Shown here: positions 31,471 to 40,781 of the stretch, piece by piece
Numbering within the stretch: the stretch's first letter is position 1
How the letters are laid out: the number at the start of each line of letters is the position of its first letter
Assembly: GCA_963847345.1 (NCBI GenBank)
Contig: CAWJZU010000035.1
Coordinates: forward strand, 181,545-245,544
Reading direction: 5' to 3'
DNA length: 64,000 bases
Source: DATARH01 sp963847345
GTDB taxonomy: Bacteria > Pseudomonadota > Alphaproteobacteria > ATCC43930 > CGMCC-115725
Notes under the pieces: model-generated
Databases searched by the model: none
What the model was told of the DNA's origin: nothing
The model's input: the letters and a program-made list of their open reading frames with translations, nothing else
Translations under genes and position numbers: made by a program

Positions 31471-32850
31471 ATGAGCCCGGGTTTCGCCGCCGTTATTCTC
31501 GCGGCCGGCGAGGGCAGCCGCCTTAAATCGGGGCGGCCGAAGGTGCTGCACGAAATCGCCGGACAGGCACTGATTCGCCATGTCGTCGCGGCGCTGCGGC
31601 CGCTCGAACCGGCCGCAACAGTCGTCGTTATTGGCCGTGACATGGATGCGGTCGCGCGCGAAGTGGCGCCATTGCCGACCGCGATCCAATTCCCGCCGCG
31701 CGGCACCGGCGACGCAGTGCGCATGGCGCGTCCGATACTCGCCGACCGGCTCGCCGGCGACCATACGATTGCCGACCTTGTCGTGCTGTATGGCGACACG
31801 CCGCTAATCACCACAGAGACGGTCGCCGCGCTGATCGAGGCGCGACGCCGGGCGCCCGAAGCGACGGTGGCCGTCGCCGGTTTCCGGCCGGCCGACCCGG
31901 GCGCCTATGGCCGGCTGATTCTAGACCGCGACGGCGAACTCGCCCGCATCGTCGAGGCGAAGGATGCGGGTCCGGACGAATTGGCGATCGGGTTGTGCAA
32001 TGGCGGGATCATGGCGATCAGCGCCCGCTACGCCTTCGACCTGATCGACGAAATTGGCAACGACAACGCGAAGCGCGAATTCTACCTGACCGACATCGTC
32101 GGGATCGCGAATCGGCGCGGTCTTTTATGCCGCGCCATCGAATTGGCGGAAGAGGACGTGCTCGGCGTCAACACGCGGACCGAACTCGCCGCCGCCGAAG
32201 CGGCGATGCAGAACCGGCTGCGCCGCCGCGCGATGCAGGAAGGCGCGACATTGGTTGCCCCGGAAACGGTGTTTTTGTGCGCCGATACGAAGCTAGGGCG
32301 GGACGTCGTCATTGAACCTGACGTCGTCTTCGGCCCGGGCGTAACGGTCGCCGACAACGTTCGGATCCGCTCGTTCTCGCACATCGAGGGCGCCGAGATC
32401 GCGTCGGGCGCGATCATCGGACCGTTCGCCCGGCTGCGGCCCGGCGCCGTCTTGGAAGCCGACGTGCATGTCGGCAATTTCGTCGAGATCAAGGCCACCC
32501 GGCTCGGCCCCGGGGTCAAGGCCAGCCACCTGTCCTATCTCGGCGACAGCGACATCGGCGCCGGCACCAACATCGGCGCCGGCACGATCACCTGCAATTA
32601 CGACGGCTTTAACAAGTGGCGGACGACAATCGGCGAGCGCGCGTTTATCGGCTCGAACACGGCGCTGGTGGCTCCCGTTTCGGTCGGTGACGGGGCCTAT
32701 GTCGCGACCGGCAGCGTCGTTACCGCGAACGTGCCAGCCGATGCTCTGACGGTCGCCCGCGCCCGCCAGACGGACAAACCGGGGCGCGCCGCCGAGCTGC
32801 GCGAAAAGCTGCGCGCCGAGCGCGAGCGGCTGCGAAAGGAGAATCGCTGA
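31471..32850 (+). CDS. glmU: Bifunctional UDP-GlcNAc pyrophosphorylase / GlcN-1-P acetyltransferase
   Basis: Makes UDP-GlcNAc for peptidoglycan and LPS. The N-terminal uridyltransferase has LAAGEGSRLKSGRPKVLHEI and LYGDTPLI. The C-terminal left-handed beta helix shows hexapeptide repeats and the active segment SHLSYLGDSDIGAGTNIGAG. Its 459 residues are full length. AAGGAG precedes the ATG. The stop overlaps the glmS ATG (TGATG), so the two consecutive steps are translationally coupled. Confidence 0.96.
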   Translation: MSPGFAAVILAAGEGSRLKSGRPKVLHEIAGQALIRHVVAALRPLEPAATVVVIGRDMDAVAREVAPLPTAIQFPPRGTGDAVRMARPILADRLAGDHTIADLVVLYGDTPLITTETVAALIEARRRAPEATVAVAGFRPADPGAYGRLILDRDGELARIVEAKDAGPDELAIGLCNGGIMAISARYAFDLIDEIGNDNAKREFYLTDIVGIANRRGLLCRAIELAEEDVLGVNTRTELAAAEAAMQNRLRRRAMQEGATLVAPETVFLCADTKLGRDVVIEPDVVFGPGVTVADNVRIRSFSHIEGAEIASGAIIGPFARLRPGAVLEADVHVGNFVEIKATRLGPGVKASHLSYLGDSDIGAGTNIGAGTITCNYDGFNKWRTTIGERAFIGSNTALVAPVSVGDGAYVATGSVVTANVPADALTVARARQTDKPGRAAELREKLRAERERLRKENR

Positions 32851-34673
32851 TGTGCGGCATTGTCGGGATCATCGGCAAGCGGCCGGTCGCCGCCGAACTG
32901 ATCGAGGGACTGCGGCGCCTCGAATACCGCGGCTATGATTCGGCCGGGATCGCGACCTTGATCGATGGCCGCATCGAACGCCGCCGCGCGCAGGGCAAGC
33001 TCGCCAACCTCGCTGAGCGGCTCGAGCGGGAGCCGGTGCACGGCACGATCGGCATCGGCCATACGCGTTGGGCGACGCACGGACTGCCGACCGAGGACAA
33101 CGCGCATCCGATCGCAACCGACCGGGTCGCCGTTGTCCATAACGGCATCATCGAGAATTTCCAGGAGCTGAAACGCGAGCTGACCGCATCAGGCCATCGC
33201 TTCCACACGCAGACCGACACCGAGGCGGTTGCGATCCTCGCGACGCATCATCTGGCGCAAGGAATGAGCCCGGCGCAGGCGGTCGCGCGCACCCTGGCGA
33301 GGCTCGAAGGCGCGTTCGCGCTCGTCTTTTTGTTTGCCGGCGAGCACGATCTGTTGATCTGCGCCCGGCGCGGCAGCCCGCTGGCGATCGGCTATGGCGA
33401 CGGCGAGATGTATATCGGCTCCGATTCGCTGGCGCTGGCGCCGCTGACCCGGCAGATCACCTACCTCGACGAAGGCGATTGGGCCGTCGTGACCGCGCGC
33501 GAAATCGCGATCTTCGACCGCGCCAACGAGAAAGTCGACCGCCCGGTGCGCGAAACGGCGCTGTCCGGCGCGCTGATCGGCAAGGGCAATTACCGCCATT
33601 TCATGCAGAAGGAGATTTTCGAGCAGCCCTCGGTCATCGGCGACACGTTGCACGCGCTGATAAATCCGGCGACGCGCAGCGTGCATCTGCCGGATCTGCC
33701 GTTCGCGCTCGGCGATATCGGCAAGATCACGACGATCGCCTGCGGCACCGCGCATCACGCCGGCATGATCGCGAAATACTGGCTCGAACGCATTGCCCGC
33801 ATCCCGGTCGAGGCCGATATCGCGTCGGAGTTCCGCTATCGCGCCCCGGCGATGCCGCGCGACGGCGCGGCGCTGGTGATCTCGCAATCGGGTGAAACCG
33901 CCGACACGCTGGCAGCGCTGCGCTATTGCCGCGAGGCCGGGCAGAAGATCATCGCGATCGTCAACCAGCCGGAAAGCACGATCGCGCGCGAGGCCGACAT
34001 CGTGCTGCCAACCCTGGCCGGGCCGGAGATCGGGGTCGCTTCGACCAAGGCGTTCACAACGCAGCTCGCCGTCCTGGCCGCGTTCACCGTCGCGATGGCG
34101 CGGGCGCGCGGCACGATCGACGAAGACGGCGAGGCGGCGCTCGCCGGCCAATTGGCGGAGATCCCGTCGCGCGCCAGCGAGGTATTGCACCACGACGAGC
34201 GTCTGCGCCAGATCGCCGAGGAGATCGCGCAGGCGCGCGACGTGCTCTATCTCGGGCGCGGCACCTCCTACCCGCTGGCGCTCGAGGGCGCGTTGAAGCT
34301 GAAGGAGATTTCCTACATTCATGCCGAGGGCTATGCCGCCGGCGAGATGAAGCACGGCCCGATCGCGCTGATCGACGACGCCGTGCCGGTCATCGTGCTG
34401 GCGCCGCCCGACGATCTGTTCGAGAAAACGCTGTCGAATGTCGAGGAGGTCATGGCGCGCGGCGGCCGCGTCGTGATGATTTCCGACCGCGACGGCGTCG
34501 CGCGCCTCGAAGACCGCTGCGCGTTCGGTATCGCGGTACCCAACTGCGCCCCGTTCGTCGCCCCCCTCCTTTATGCGATCCCGATCCAGCTCCTCGCCTA
34601 CCACGTCGCGGTCCTCAAAGGCACCGACGTCGACCAGCCCCGCAACCTCGCGAAGAGCGTCACGGTGGAGTAA
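32850..34673 (+). CDS. glmS: Glutamine-fructose-6-phosphate aminotransferase
   Basis: First step of hexosamine synthesis. The N-terminal nucleophile is Cys2 (MCGIVGIIGKRP) in a class II glutaminase domain. Two SIS domains follow (TTIACGTAHHAGMIAKYWLE, ISQSGETADTLAAL, YLGRGTSYPLALEGALKLKE), ending DQPRNLAKSVTVE as in the family. 607 residues is standard. No ribozyme-like leader is present. Confidence 0.96.
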   Translation: MCGIVGIIGKRPVAAELIEGLRRLEYRGYDSAGIATLIDGRIERRRAQGKLANLAERLEREPVHGTIGIGHTRWATHGLPTEDNAHPIATDRVAVVHNGIIENFQELKRELTASGHRFHTQTDTEAVAILATHHLAQGMSPAQAVARTLARLEGAFALVFLFAGEHDLLICARRGSPLAIGYGDGEMYIGSDSLALAPLTRQITYLDEGDWAVVTAREIAIFDRANEKVDRPVRETALSGALIGKGNYRHFMQKEIFEQPSVIGDTLHALINPATRSVHLPDLPFALGDIGKITTIACGTAHHAGMIAKYWLERIARIPVEADIASEFRYRAPAMPRDGAALVISQSGETADTLAALRYCREAGQKIIAIVNQPESTIAREADIVLPTLAGPEIGVASTKAFTTQLAVLAAFTVAMARARGTIDEDGEAALAGQLAEIPSRASEVLHHDERLRQIAEEIAQARDVLYLGRGTSYPLALEGALKLKEISYIHAEGYAAGEMKHGPIALIDDAVPVIVLAPPDDLFEKTLSNVEEVMARGGRVVMISDRDGVARLEDRCAFGIAVPNCAPFVAPLLYAIPIQLLAYHVAVLKGTDVDQPRNLAKSVTVE

Positions 34674-34712
34674 CCCACCGGGCGCTCAAAAACTGGGAAC
34701 AACAGAACAGTC

Positions 34713-35197
34713 ATGGCCGACGCCGGCGAACTCTATGACCAGGATTTCCTGCGGTGGACCGAGCAGCAGGCGATGGCGCTGCGCCGCGCGGCCAAGGATT
34801 CGAACCTGCCGCTCGACTGGGAGAACCTTGCCGAGGAGATCGAGAGCTTGGGCAAATCGCAGCGCGCCGCGCTTGAGTTCTCAACTCAGGCGCATTCTTC
34901 GACACCAGTTCAAGCTCGAAGCCTCTCCCGACGATCGGCCGCGGCGAGGCTGGCGCGCAGAATTGATTCGCGACGCGCGGGTCGAGATCGAGGAAATCTT
35001 TCAGGACAGCCCGAGCTTGCGGCGCGAGGTTGATCGGCTGGTCGCGGAACAGACCCCGATAGCGGGCAATCTCGCAGCCGCCGACCTACCGCGGTCACGG
35101 CGAGTCGGCGGATGCCGTCTGGGCCACGCCTGGAGAAGGCGGGTTCACCGCCGACCAGGTACTCGGCGACTGGTTTCCCGAACCCGCCGCGCGCTGA
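34713..35197 (+). CDS. DUF29 family protein, two frameshifts
   Basis: The start YDQDFLRWTEQQAMALRRA and DWENLAEEIESLGKSQRAAL is the DUF29 signature. The frame then changes near 34882 (one T too many) to QLRRILRHQFKLE and ARVEIEEIFQDSPSLRREVD. It changes again near 35090 to ESADAVWATPGEGG and GDWFPEPAAR with a TGA at 35195. Restored length, about 160, fits the family. Function of DUF29 is unknown. Both shifts have the sense of one inserted base. Confidence 0.7.
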
Positions 35198-35389
35198 TCC
35201 CGCAGGCACCCGACGCTCGAAGCCGTCCGATGCGCCGAATCAGCCTGCGACAGTCGCTCCCGGCCACGGTCGCACTCATGCTTCGGCAACCCGGCCCGGC
35301 AACCCGGCTCTTGCGCCTCGCCTTCGAGCTAGGGCGCGGTCCCGGCAGCATCGACGGCACGTCAGAGTTGCGAACATAACAGTCAGTAA

Positions 35390-37187
35390 TCAGTGGAGCG
35401 GCGCACCGAGATGGCTGCGAGCGCCTCTTTGGCTTCGCCAGCTGTCCCAAGTGAGCGAGCGCGGCGGCAAGACAGCGATAAGAATGCGGGCAACCCGGAT
35501 AATCCTGGATCGCGAGGAGCAGGTTCGGAACTGCCTCCTCGAAGCGCCGGCGAAGAAATGCGCGATGCCGATGAACGGCGAGCTGAGGCGCCGACGCGGG
35601 CGCGCGGGCTGAGCCGCAGGCAGGTTTCCACATGCTCGATCGCCATGTCGCGGCTCGCCCGCCATAGGTCCGAGATGACCGCTGACGATGCCAGCCCCGC
35701 GCAAAGCTCGGATTGAGTGTCAGCGCTCGCGTCGACCAACTCCATCATCGCGCCAATGATCCTCGCCGAAATAGGCCAGCGCGTAGCCGCATTGGTGAGT
35801 ACGTCCGGGTCGGCGCCGGCCAGTTGCGAGCGCCCGCCTGGCATAAATCGATCGCTCTGCGTGCCAGTCCGCCTCCAGGTCTTCGTGTCCGGCCATCGCT
35901 GACGCAGATGAACGTGGCAGAGCCAGCCCAGGCAAGCGCCGGTGCGAAATTCGGGTCGCGCTCGATGGCCCGCTCGAACATACTCATCGGCCTGTGAATT
36001 GCCGCTCGCGTGCAACCGAAAATGCGCATAGGCCGCGCAGATAAAGATCATAGGCGGTCAAGGATCGCCGGTGGCGGTTGCGCCGCACTGCCGTCTCGGC
36101 AGCCTCAATGCCGGCTCAATCGACTCCGGCGACGCTCGGCCACTCGTCCTGTAGCTCGAAAACATCTTCGAGCGAGCGGTCGAAGCGGTCGGCCCACAGA
36201 TGCGTTCCGGTTTCGGCTTCGATCAGCTGCGCCGGTAATGCGAACCCGGTTGCCGGCTTTGCGCACCGAGCCTTCGAGCAGATAGCGCACCCCCAATTCG
36301 CGCCCGACCTGCTTCATGTCGATCGCTTGGCCTTTGTAGGTGAAGCTCGAATTGCGGGCGATCACGAACAGCCAGCGGATGCGCGACAACGCGGTGATGA
36401 TCTCCTCGACCATGCCGTCAGCGAAAAAGTCCTGCTCCGGATCGCCCGAAATGTTCTGAACGGCAAAACCGCGATCGACGGCTTGTCGGGCAAGGCGCAA
36501 CGCCGACGAGCCACCCTACCCGCCTCGCGGCGCTCGGCACCCTCTCCCGCATTGCGGGAGAGGGGGACCTCGGCGCGCCAGCGGCGGAGTGGGTGAGGGT
36601 CTCGGCTGCGCACCCGGTACACCCGCACCGGCCGGCGATATTCTTCAACTCCTGCTCGCCCAAATCCTCGAAATATGAGATCAAGTCGCCCGACGGCGTC
36701 CTCCTGGACCCGCGCCGAGACGCAGATGCCGCCCGGCTCGGCAAGCTTTCGAGCCGCGCAGCGACATTGACCCCATCGCCGAAGATGTCGCCGTCCTCGA
36801 CGACGATGTCGCCCTGATGGATGCCGACCCGGAATTCGATCCGCCGCCCGGCCGCGACATCGGCGTTGCGCCCGGCCATCTCGCGCTGTACCGCGGCGGC
36901 AGCAGCGCAGCGCATCGAGCACGCTGGCGAATTCGACCAGCATCCCGTCGCCGGTCGTCTTGACGATGCGGCCCCGGTGCTCGGCGATGCGCGGGATCGA
37001 TCAGCTCGCGCCGTAATGCCCGCAGCGCCGCCAGCGTGCCCTCCTCGTCCTCCCCGATCAGCCGCGAATACCCGGCGACATCGGCCGCCAGAATCGCCGC
37101 GAGCCGCCGCTCCATGCGCTCTCCCGCCACCAGAATCGGCGCGAGCCGGCGTTCTATGGGCTCTTCCGCCATCGGCGCGTCCTCCAC
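35390..37187 (-). pseudogene. Adenylate/guanylate cyclase with TPR-type sensor region, many frameshifts
   Basis: The start at 37187 (ERRLAAILAADVAGYSRLIG) is a class III cyclase domain. Other frames continue it: GRIVKTTGDGMLVEFASVLD, RVGIHQGDIVVEDGDIFGDG, GLGEQELKNIAG-like text, then DKPSIAVLPF, GDPEQDFFADGMVEEIITAL, ARNSSFTYKGQAIDMKQVGR and VRYLLEGSVRKAGNRVRITG, followed by TPR-like helices (ERAIERDPNFAPALAWAG). This is the cyclase plus FlgO-like plus TPR protein common in Bradyrhizobium. At least seven shifts of both signs occur, more than in neighbours, so decay is plausible; the 3' limit is uncertain. Confidence 0.65.
36514..36600. repeat. GC-rich palindromic repeat inside the cyclase linker
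   Basis: A perfect 10-bp hairpin, CCTCTCCCGC-ATT-GCGGGAGAGG (36541-36563), lies inside a wider imperfect palindrome whose outer arms start near 36514 (ACCCTACCCGCC) and end at 36600 (GTGGGTGAGGGT). Read on the minus strand it is open and joins RVYRVRSRD to ALPDKPSIAVLPF, so it occupies the linker between the cyclase and the next domain. Confidence 0.6.
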
Positions 37188-37269
37188 AGCGCCATCATAA
37201 GGCCGTTATCCGGTGCTATGGGGATTATCAATCGAACCCCTCCCCGCTTTCCGACCCCGAATTCCCGTC

Positions 37270-37400
37270 AATTCCCTGATGCCTCCCTGATCGGCCTCCT
37301 AAAATTCCCTGCCGCTCGCGTAACAATCCAACGAAATTAACAGTTTACTAGCTGATGACACGCAGATCAGGGAAAATTTCCCTGAACCAGGGAATTCCGC
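37270..37400. repeat. Cluster of TTCCCTG/CAGGGAA motifs with a 19-bp palindrome
   Basis: The region between the cyclase and uvrB contains AATTCCCTGA (37270), CTCCCTGA (37283), AAATTCCCTG (37302), the perfect palindrome TCAGGGAAAATTTCCCTGA (37367-37385) and CCAGGGAATTCC (37387-37398). Spacing is irregular. It could be an operator array or a relic of a repeat family; it ends about 60 nt before the uvrB ATG. Confidence 0.5.
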
Positions 37401-37456
37401 TTCCGTGAATTCCGCTTCTGGCATCGGGGAGCCCGCCGGCCTATTTTAGGCCTGCC

Positions 37457-39651
37457 ATGCAGCCGCTGCTCGCCGCCGAACGCCCCCGGATCGAACGCCC
37501 CCAGGGCGATATCGAGAAGCCGTTCCGCATCTATTCCGAATTCGAGCCGGCCGGCGACCAGCCGCAGGCAATCGATGCCCTGTGCGCTGGCATCGCAGGG
37601 CGGCGAGCGCGACCAGGTACTGCTCGGGGTCACCGGCAGCGGAAAAACCTTCACGATGGCGCATGTCATTGCGCGCACCGGCCGCCCGGCGATCATCCTG
37701 GCGCCGAACAAGACGCTGGCGGCGCAGCTCTATGGCGAGATGAAAAGCTTCTTTCCGGAGAACTCGGTCGAGTACTTCGTCTCTTATTACGATTATTATC
37801 AGCCGGAAGCCTACGTCCCGCGCACCGATACCTATGTCGAGAAGGAATCGTCGCTCAACGAGCAGATCGACCGGATGCGCCACTCGGCGACCCGCGCCAT
37901 CCTCGAACGGCGCGATGTCGTCGTCGTCGCCAGCGTCTCCTGCATCTACGGCATCGGCTCGGTCGAGGCCTATTCGCAGATGACCGAGTCGCTGGAGGTC
38001 GGCGGCAGCGTCAACCGCACCAAGCTGCTCGGCGAAATTTGTCGAGCTGCAATACCGCCGCAACGATCACAATTTCGTCCGCGGCACGTTCCGGGTGCGC
38101 GGCGACACGATCGAATTGTTCCCGGCGCATTACGAGGACCGCGCCTGGCGCATCTCATTGTTCGGCGACGAGATCGAGGCGATCCACGAATTCGACCCGC
38201 TGACCGGCGAGAAGAAAACCGGGCTGCAGCAGATCAAGGTCTACGCCAACAGCCATTACGTGACGCCGCGCCCGACCTTGCTGCAGGCCATTGAGCAGAT
38301 CAAGCGCGATCTCAAGATCCGTCTGGAGGAGTTGCACCGCGGCGGCAGGCTCCTCGAAGCGCAGCGGCTGGAACAACGGACGCATTACGACGTCGAGATG
38401 ATCGAGGCGACCGGGTCGTGCGCCGGCATCGAGAACTATTCGCGCTATCTGACCGGCCGCAAACCCGGCGAACCGCCGCCGACCTTCTTCGAATACATGT
38501 CGCGCGACGCGCTGGTTATCGTCGACGAAAGCCATGTGACGGTACCGCAACTCGGCGGCATGTTCGGCGGCGACTGGACGCGCAAGACCTGCCTTGCCGA
38601 ATACGGTTTCAGGCTGCCGTCCTGCACCGACAACCGTCCCCTTAAATTCGCGGAATGGGACGCCTATCGCGGCCAGACAATCTTTGTCTCGGCGACCCCC
38701 GGCCCTTGGGAGATGGAGCGCGCCGGCGGCGTGTTCGTCGAGCAGATCGTCCGCCCGACCGGGCTTGTCGATCCGCCCTGCATCATCCGCCCGACCGAAA
38801 ACCAGGTCGATGACCTGATGGCCGAGTGCCGCGACGCGGCCGCCAAGGGACAGCGGGTCCTGGTCACGACATTGACGAAGAAGATGGCCGAGGCCCTGAC
38901 CGAATACCTGCACGAGGCCGGCCTCAGGGTCCGCTACATGCACTCCGACGTCGATACGATCGAGCGCATCGAGATCATCCGCGACCTTCGGCTCGGCGTG
39001 TTCGACGTGCTGATCGGCATCAACCTGCTGCGCGAGGGGCTCGACATCCCGGAATGCGCGCTGGTCGCGGTGCTTGACGCCGACAAGGAGGGATATCTGC
39101 GCTCGCGCACCTCGCTGGTCCAGACGATCGGCCGCGCCGCGCGGCACATCGAGGGCCGCGCGATCCTTTATGCCGACCGGATGACCGACAGCCTGAAGTC
39201 GGCGATCGACGAGACCAACCGCCGGCGCGAGAAGCAGCAGGCCTACAATGCGGCGCACGGCATCACGCCGGAGAGCGTGCAACGCGGCATCGCCGACATT
39301 CTCGACAGCGTCTATGAGAAGGATCACGTCACGGTCGGTCTCGGCGAGAGCGAGGCGGCGCACTATCAGGGCAAGGATCTGAAGGCGGTCATCGCCGATC
39401 TCGAAAAACAGATGCGCGCCGCCGCTGCCGATCTCGAATTCGAGGAAGCGGCGCGCCTGCGCGACGAAATCCGGCGCCTCGAACAGGTCGATCTCGGGTT
39501 AGCGGCGACCGGCGCGGGCTCCGGTTCGGCCGGCGGCCCGCGCGGCCGCTCGACATTGGGCCGGGCCGGCATGTCGGCTCGCGAGATGGTGCGGGCCAAG
39601 GTGCGCGCCCGCGGCAAGGGCGCAGGCAGGGAACGCCGTGTCCGCGCCTGA
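37457..39651 (+). CDS. uvrB: UvrABC system protein B, two frameshifts
   Basis: DNA helicase-like damage verifier of nucleotide excision repair. Frame 1 gives YSEFEPAGDQPQAIDAL. After an extra G at 37598-37600 the second frame has the P-loop QVLLGVTGSGKTFTMAHV and the beta-hairpin segment YYDYYQPEAYVPRTDTY. After an extra T near 38038-38040 the third frame runs from YRRNDHNFVRGTFRV through DESHVT, HSDVDTIERIEIIRDLRLG, INLLREGLDIPE and QTIGRAARH to the C-terminal UVR motif. Removing one base at each point restores an ordinary UvrB of about 730 residues. Sequence error is the simplest reading. Confidence 0.9.
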
Positions 39652-40453
39652 CGCCACGGAATCGGGGGAACTGCACGGGGGTTTCCCAACGCCGCTGATT
39701 CCGAAGGCGGCGCTTGTCACCGGCGCGGCACGGCGCATCGGCCGGGCGCTTGCCCTCGGTTTGGCCGAAGTTGGTTATGCGGTGGCCGTACATCACCATT
39801 CCTCGCACGCGGCGGCGGCGGCGCTGGTCGCCGAGATTGCCGCTGACGGCGGCAAAGCGGTGGCGCTCGCCGCCGATCTTTCGGACGAGTCGGCAACCAA
39901 GAAACTGCTGTCGGACGCGGCAGCGTCGCTCGGCCCGATCGGAGTGCTCGTCAACAACGCCTCGATCTTTGAGAACGAAACGGTGGCCACAACGACCCGT
40001 GAGAGCTGGGACGCGCATATGGCCGTCAATCTCCGGGCGCCATTCGTACTGATCCAGGATTTCGCCGCGCGGCTGCCCGCCGATTCCGGCGGCGTCGTCA
40101 TCAATCTTCTCGACGAGCGCGTGTGGAATCTCACTCCGTATTTCGTTTCCTACACGGTCAGCAAAATGGGGCTGTGGAGTCTGACCCGAACAATGGCCCT
40201 CGCGCTCGCCCCGCGCATTCGCGTCAACGCGATCGGGCCCGGCCCGACGCTGCCGAATGCGCTCCAGACCCCGGCTCAGTTCCTCGATCGCTGTCGCAAC
40301 ATGCCGCTGCGGCGCGGCGCCAGCCCTCGCGAAATCGCGGCGGCGATGCGCTTCATCCTCGAAGCACCGGCGATGACCGGCCAGATGATCGCTCTCGACG
40401 GCGGCGAGCATCTCGCCTGGGGATGGCCGGGGCACGCCCCGATACCGGAATGA
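39638..40453 (+). CDS. Short-chain dehydrogenase/reductase between uvrB and uvrC
   Basis: Rossmann-fold oxidoreductase of 271 residues. It starts at GTG 39638, overlapping the uvrB stop. Cofactor motif LVTGAARRIGRALALGLAE favours NADPH (Arg-Arg). NNASIF and the catalytic YTVSKMGLW are present, and GPGPTLPN replaces the usual loop. The layout resembles FolM/pteridine-reductase-like SDRs, so dihydromonapterin or a pterin is a possible substrate, but that is inference. Confidence 0.75.
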   Translation: MSAPDATESGELHGGFPTPLIPKAALVTGAARRIGRALALGLAEVGYAVAVHHHSSHAAAAALVAEIAADGGKAVALAADLSDESATKKLLSDAAASLGPIGVLVNNASIFENETVATTTRESWDAHMAVNLRAPFVLIQDFAARLPADSGGVVINLLDERVWNLTPYFVSYTVSKMGLWSLTRTMALALAPRIRVNAIGPGPTLPNALQTPAQFLDRCRNMPLRRGASPREIAAAMRFILEAPAMTGQMIALDGGEHLAWGWPGHAPIPE

Positions 40454-40781
40454 GCGAGACGTACACCGGCCGAGACGGCGGAACTGCTTGCAGCCGGCCC
40501 GCAACTCTGCAGCGTCCGGTGTCGGCTCCCGGTTCGGACTTTTTCACAGCCGGCGTTTGGGCTGCATCGTGGCCGTGATCTTCGCGGCGATCGCGATCCG
40601 CCACACTCTCGTCACACTTGACATGCGGAAAACAGCTAACTTCAACGACTTAGATACTTGCCCAATTGCTAGGCAATCGGGTCGCCCCAAAGCGTTTGCT
40701 GGAATCGGCTGCCGCCGATCTCGGTTTTCTACAAACTTATCCCCAGCTTCCGTGGATTAGATTCGGTAGGCGCAGAGATCG
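40454..40781. other. Upstream region of uvrC
   Basis: No gene. The last 150 bases are AT-richer than the surroundings and probably carry the uvrC promoter. One sequence, TTATCCCCA near 40738, is close to a DnaA box but stands alone. No alphaproteobacterial LexA box (GTTC-N7-GTTC or GAAC-N7-GAAC) was seen. Confidence 0.4.

Noticed and set aside
40736..40746. Possible DnaA box (TTATCCCCA)
   Set aside because: A single imperfect box with no partner boxes, no AT-rich unwinding region and no origin genes nearby.
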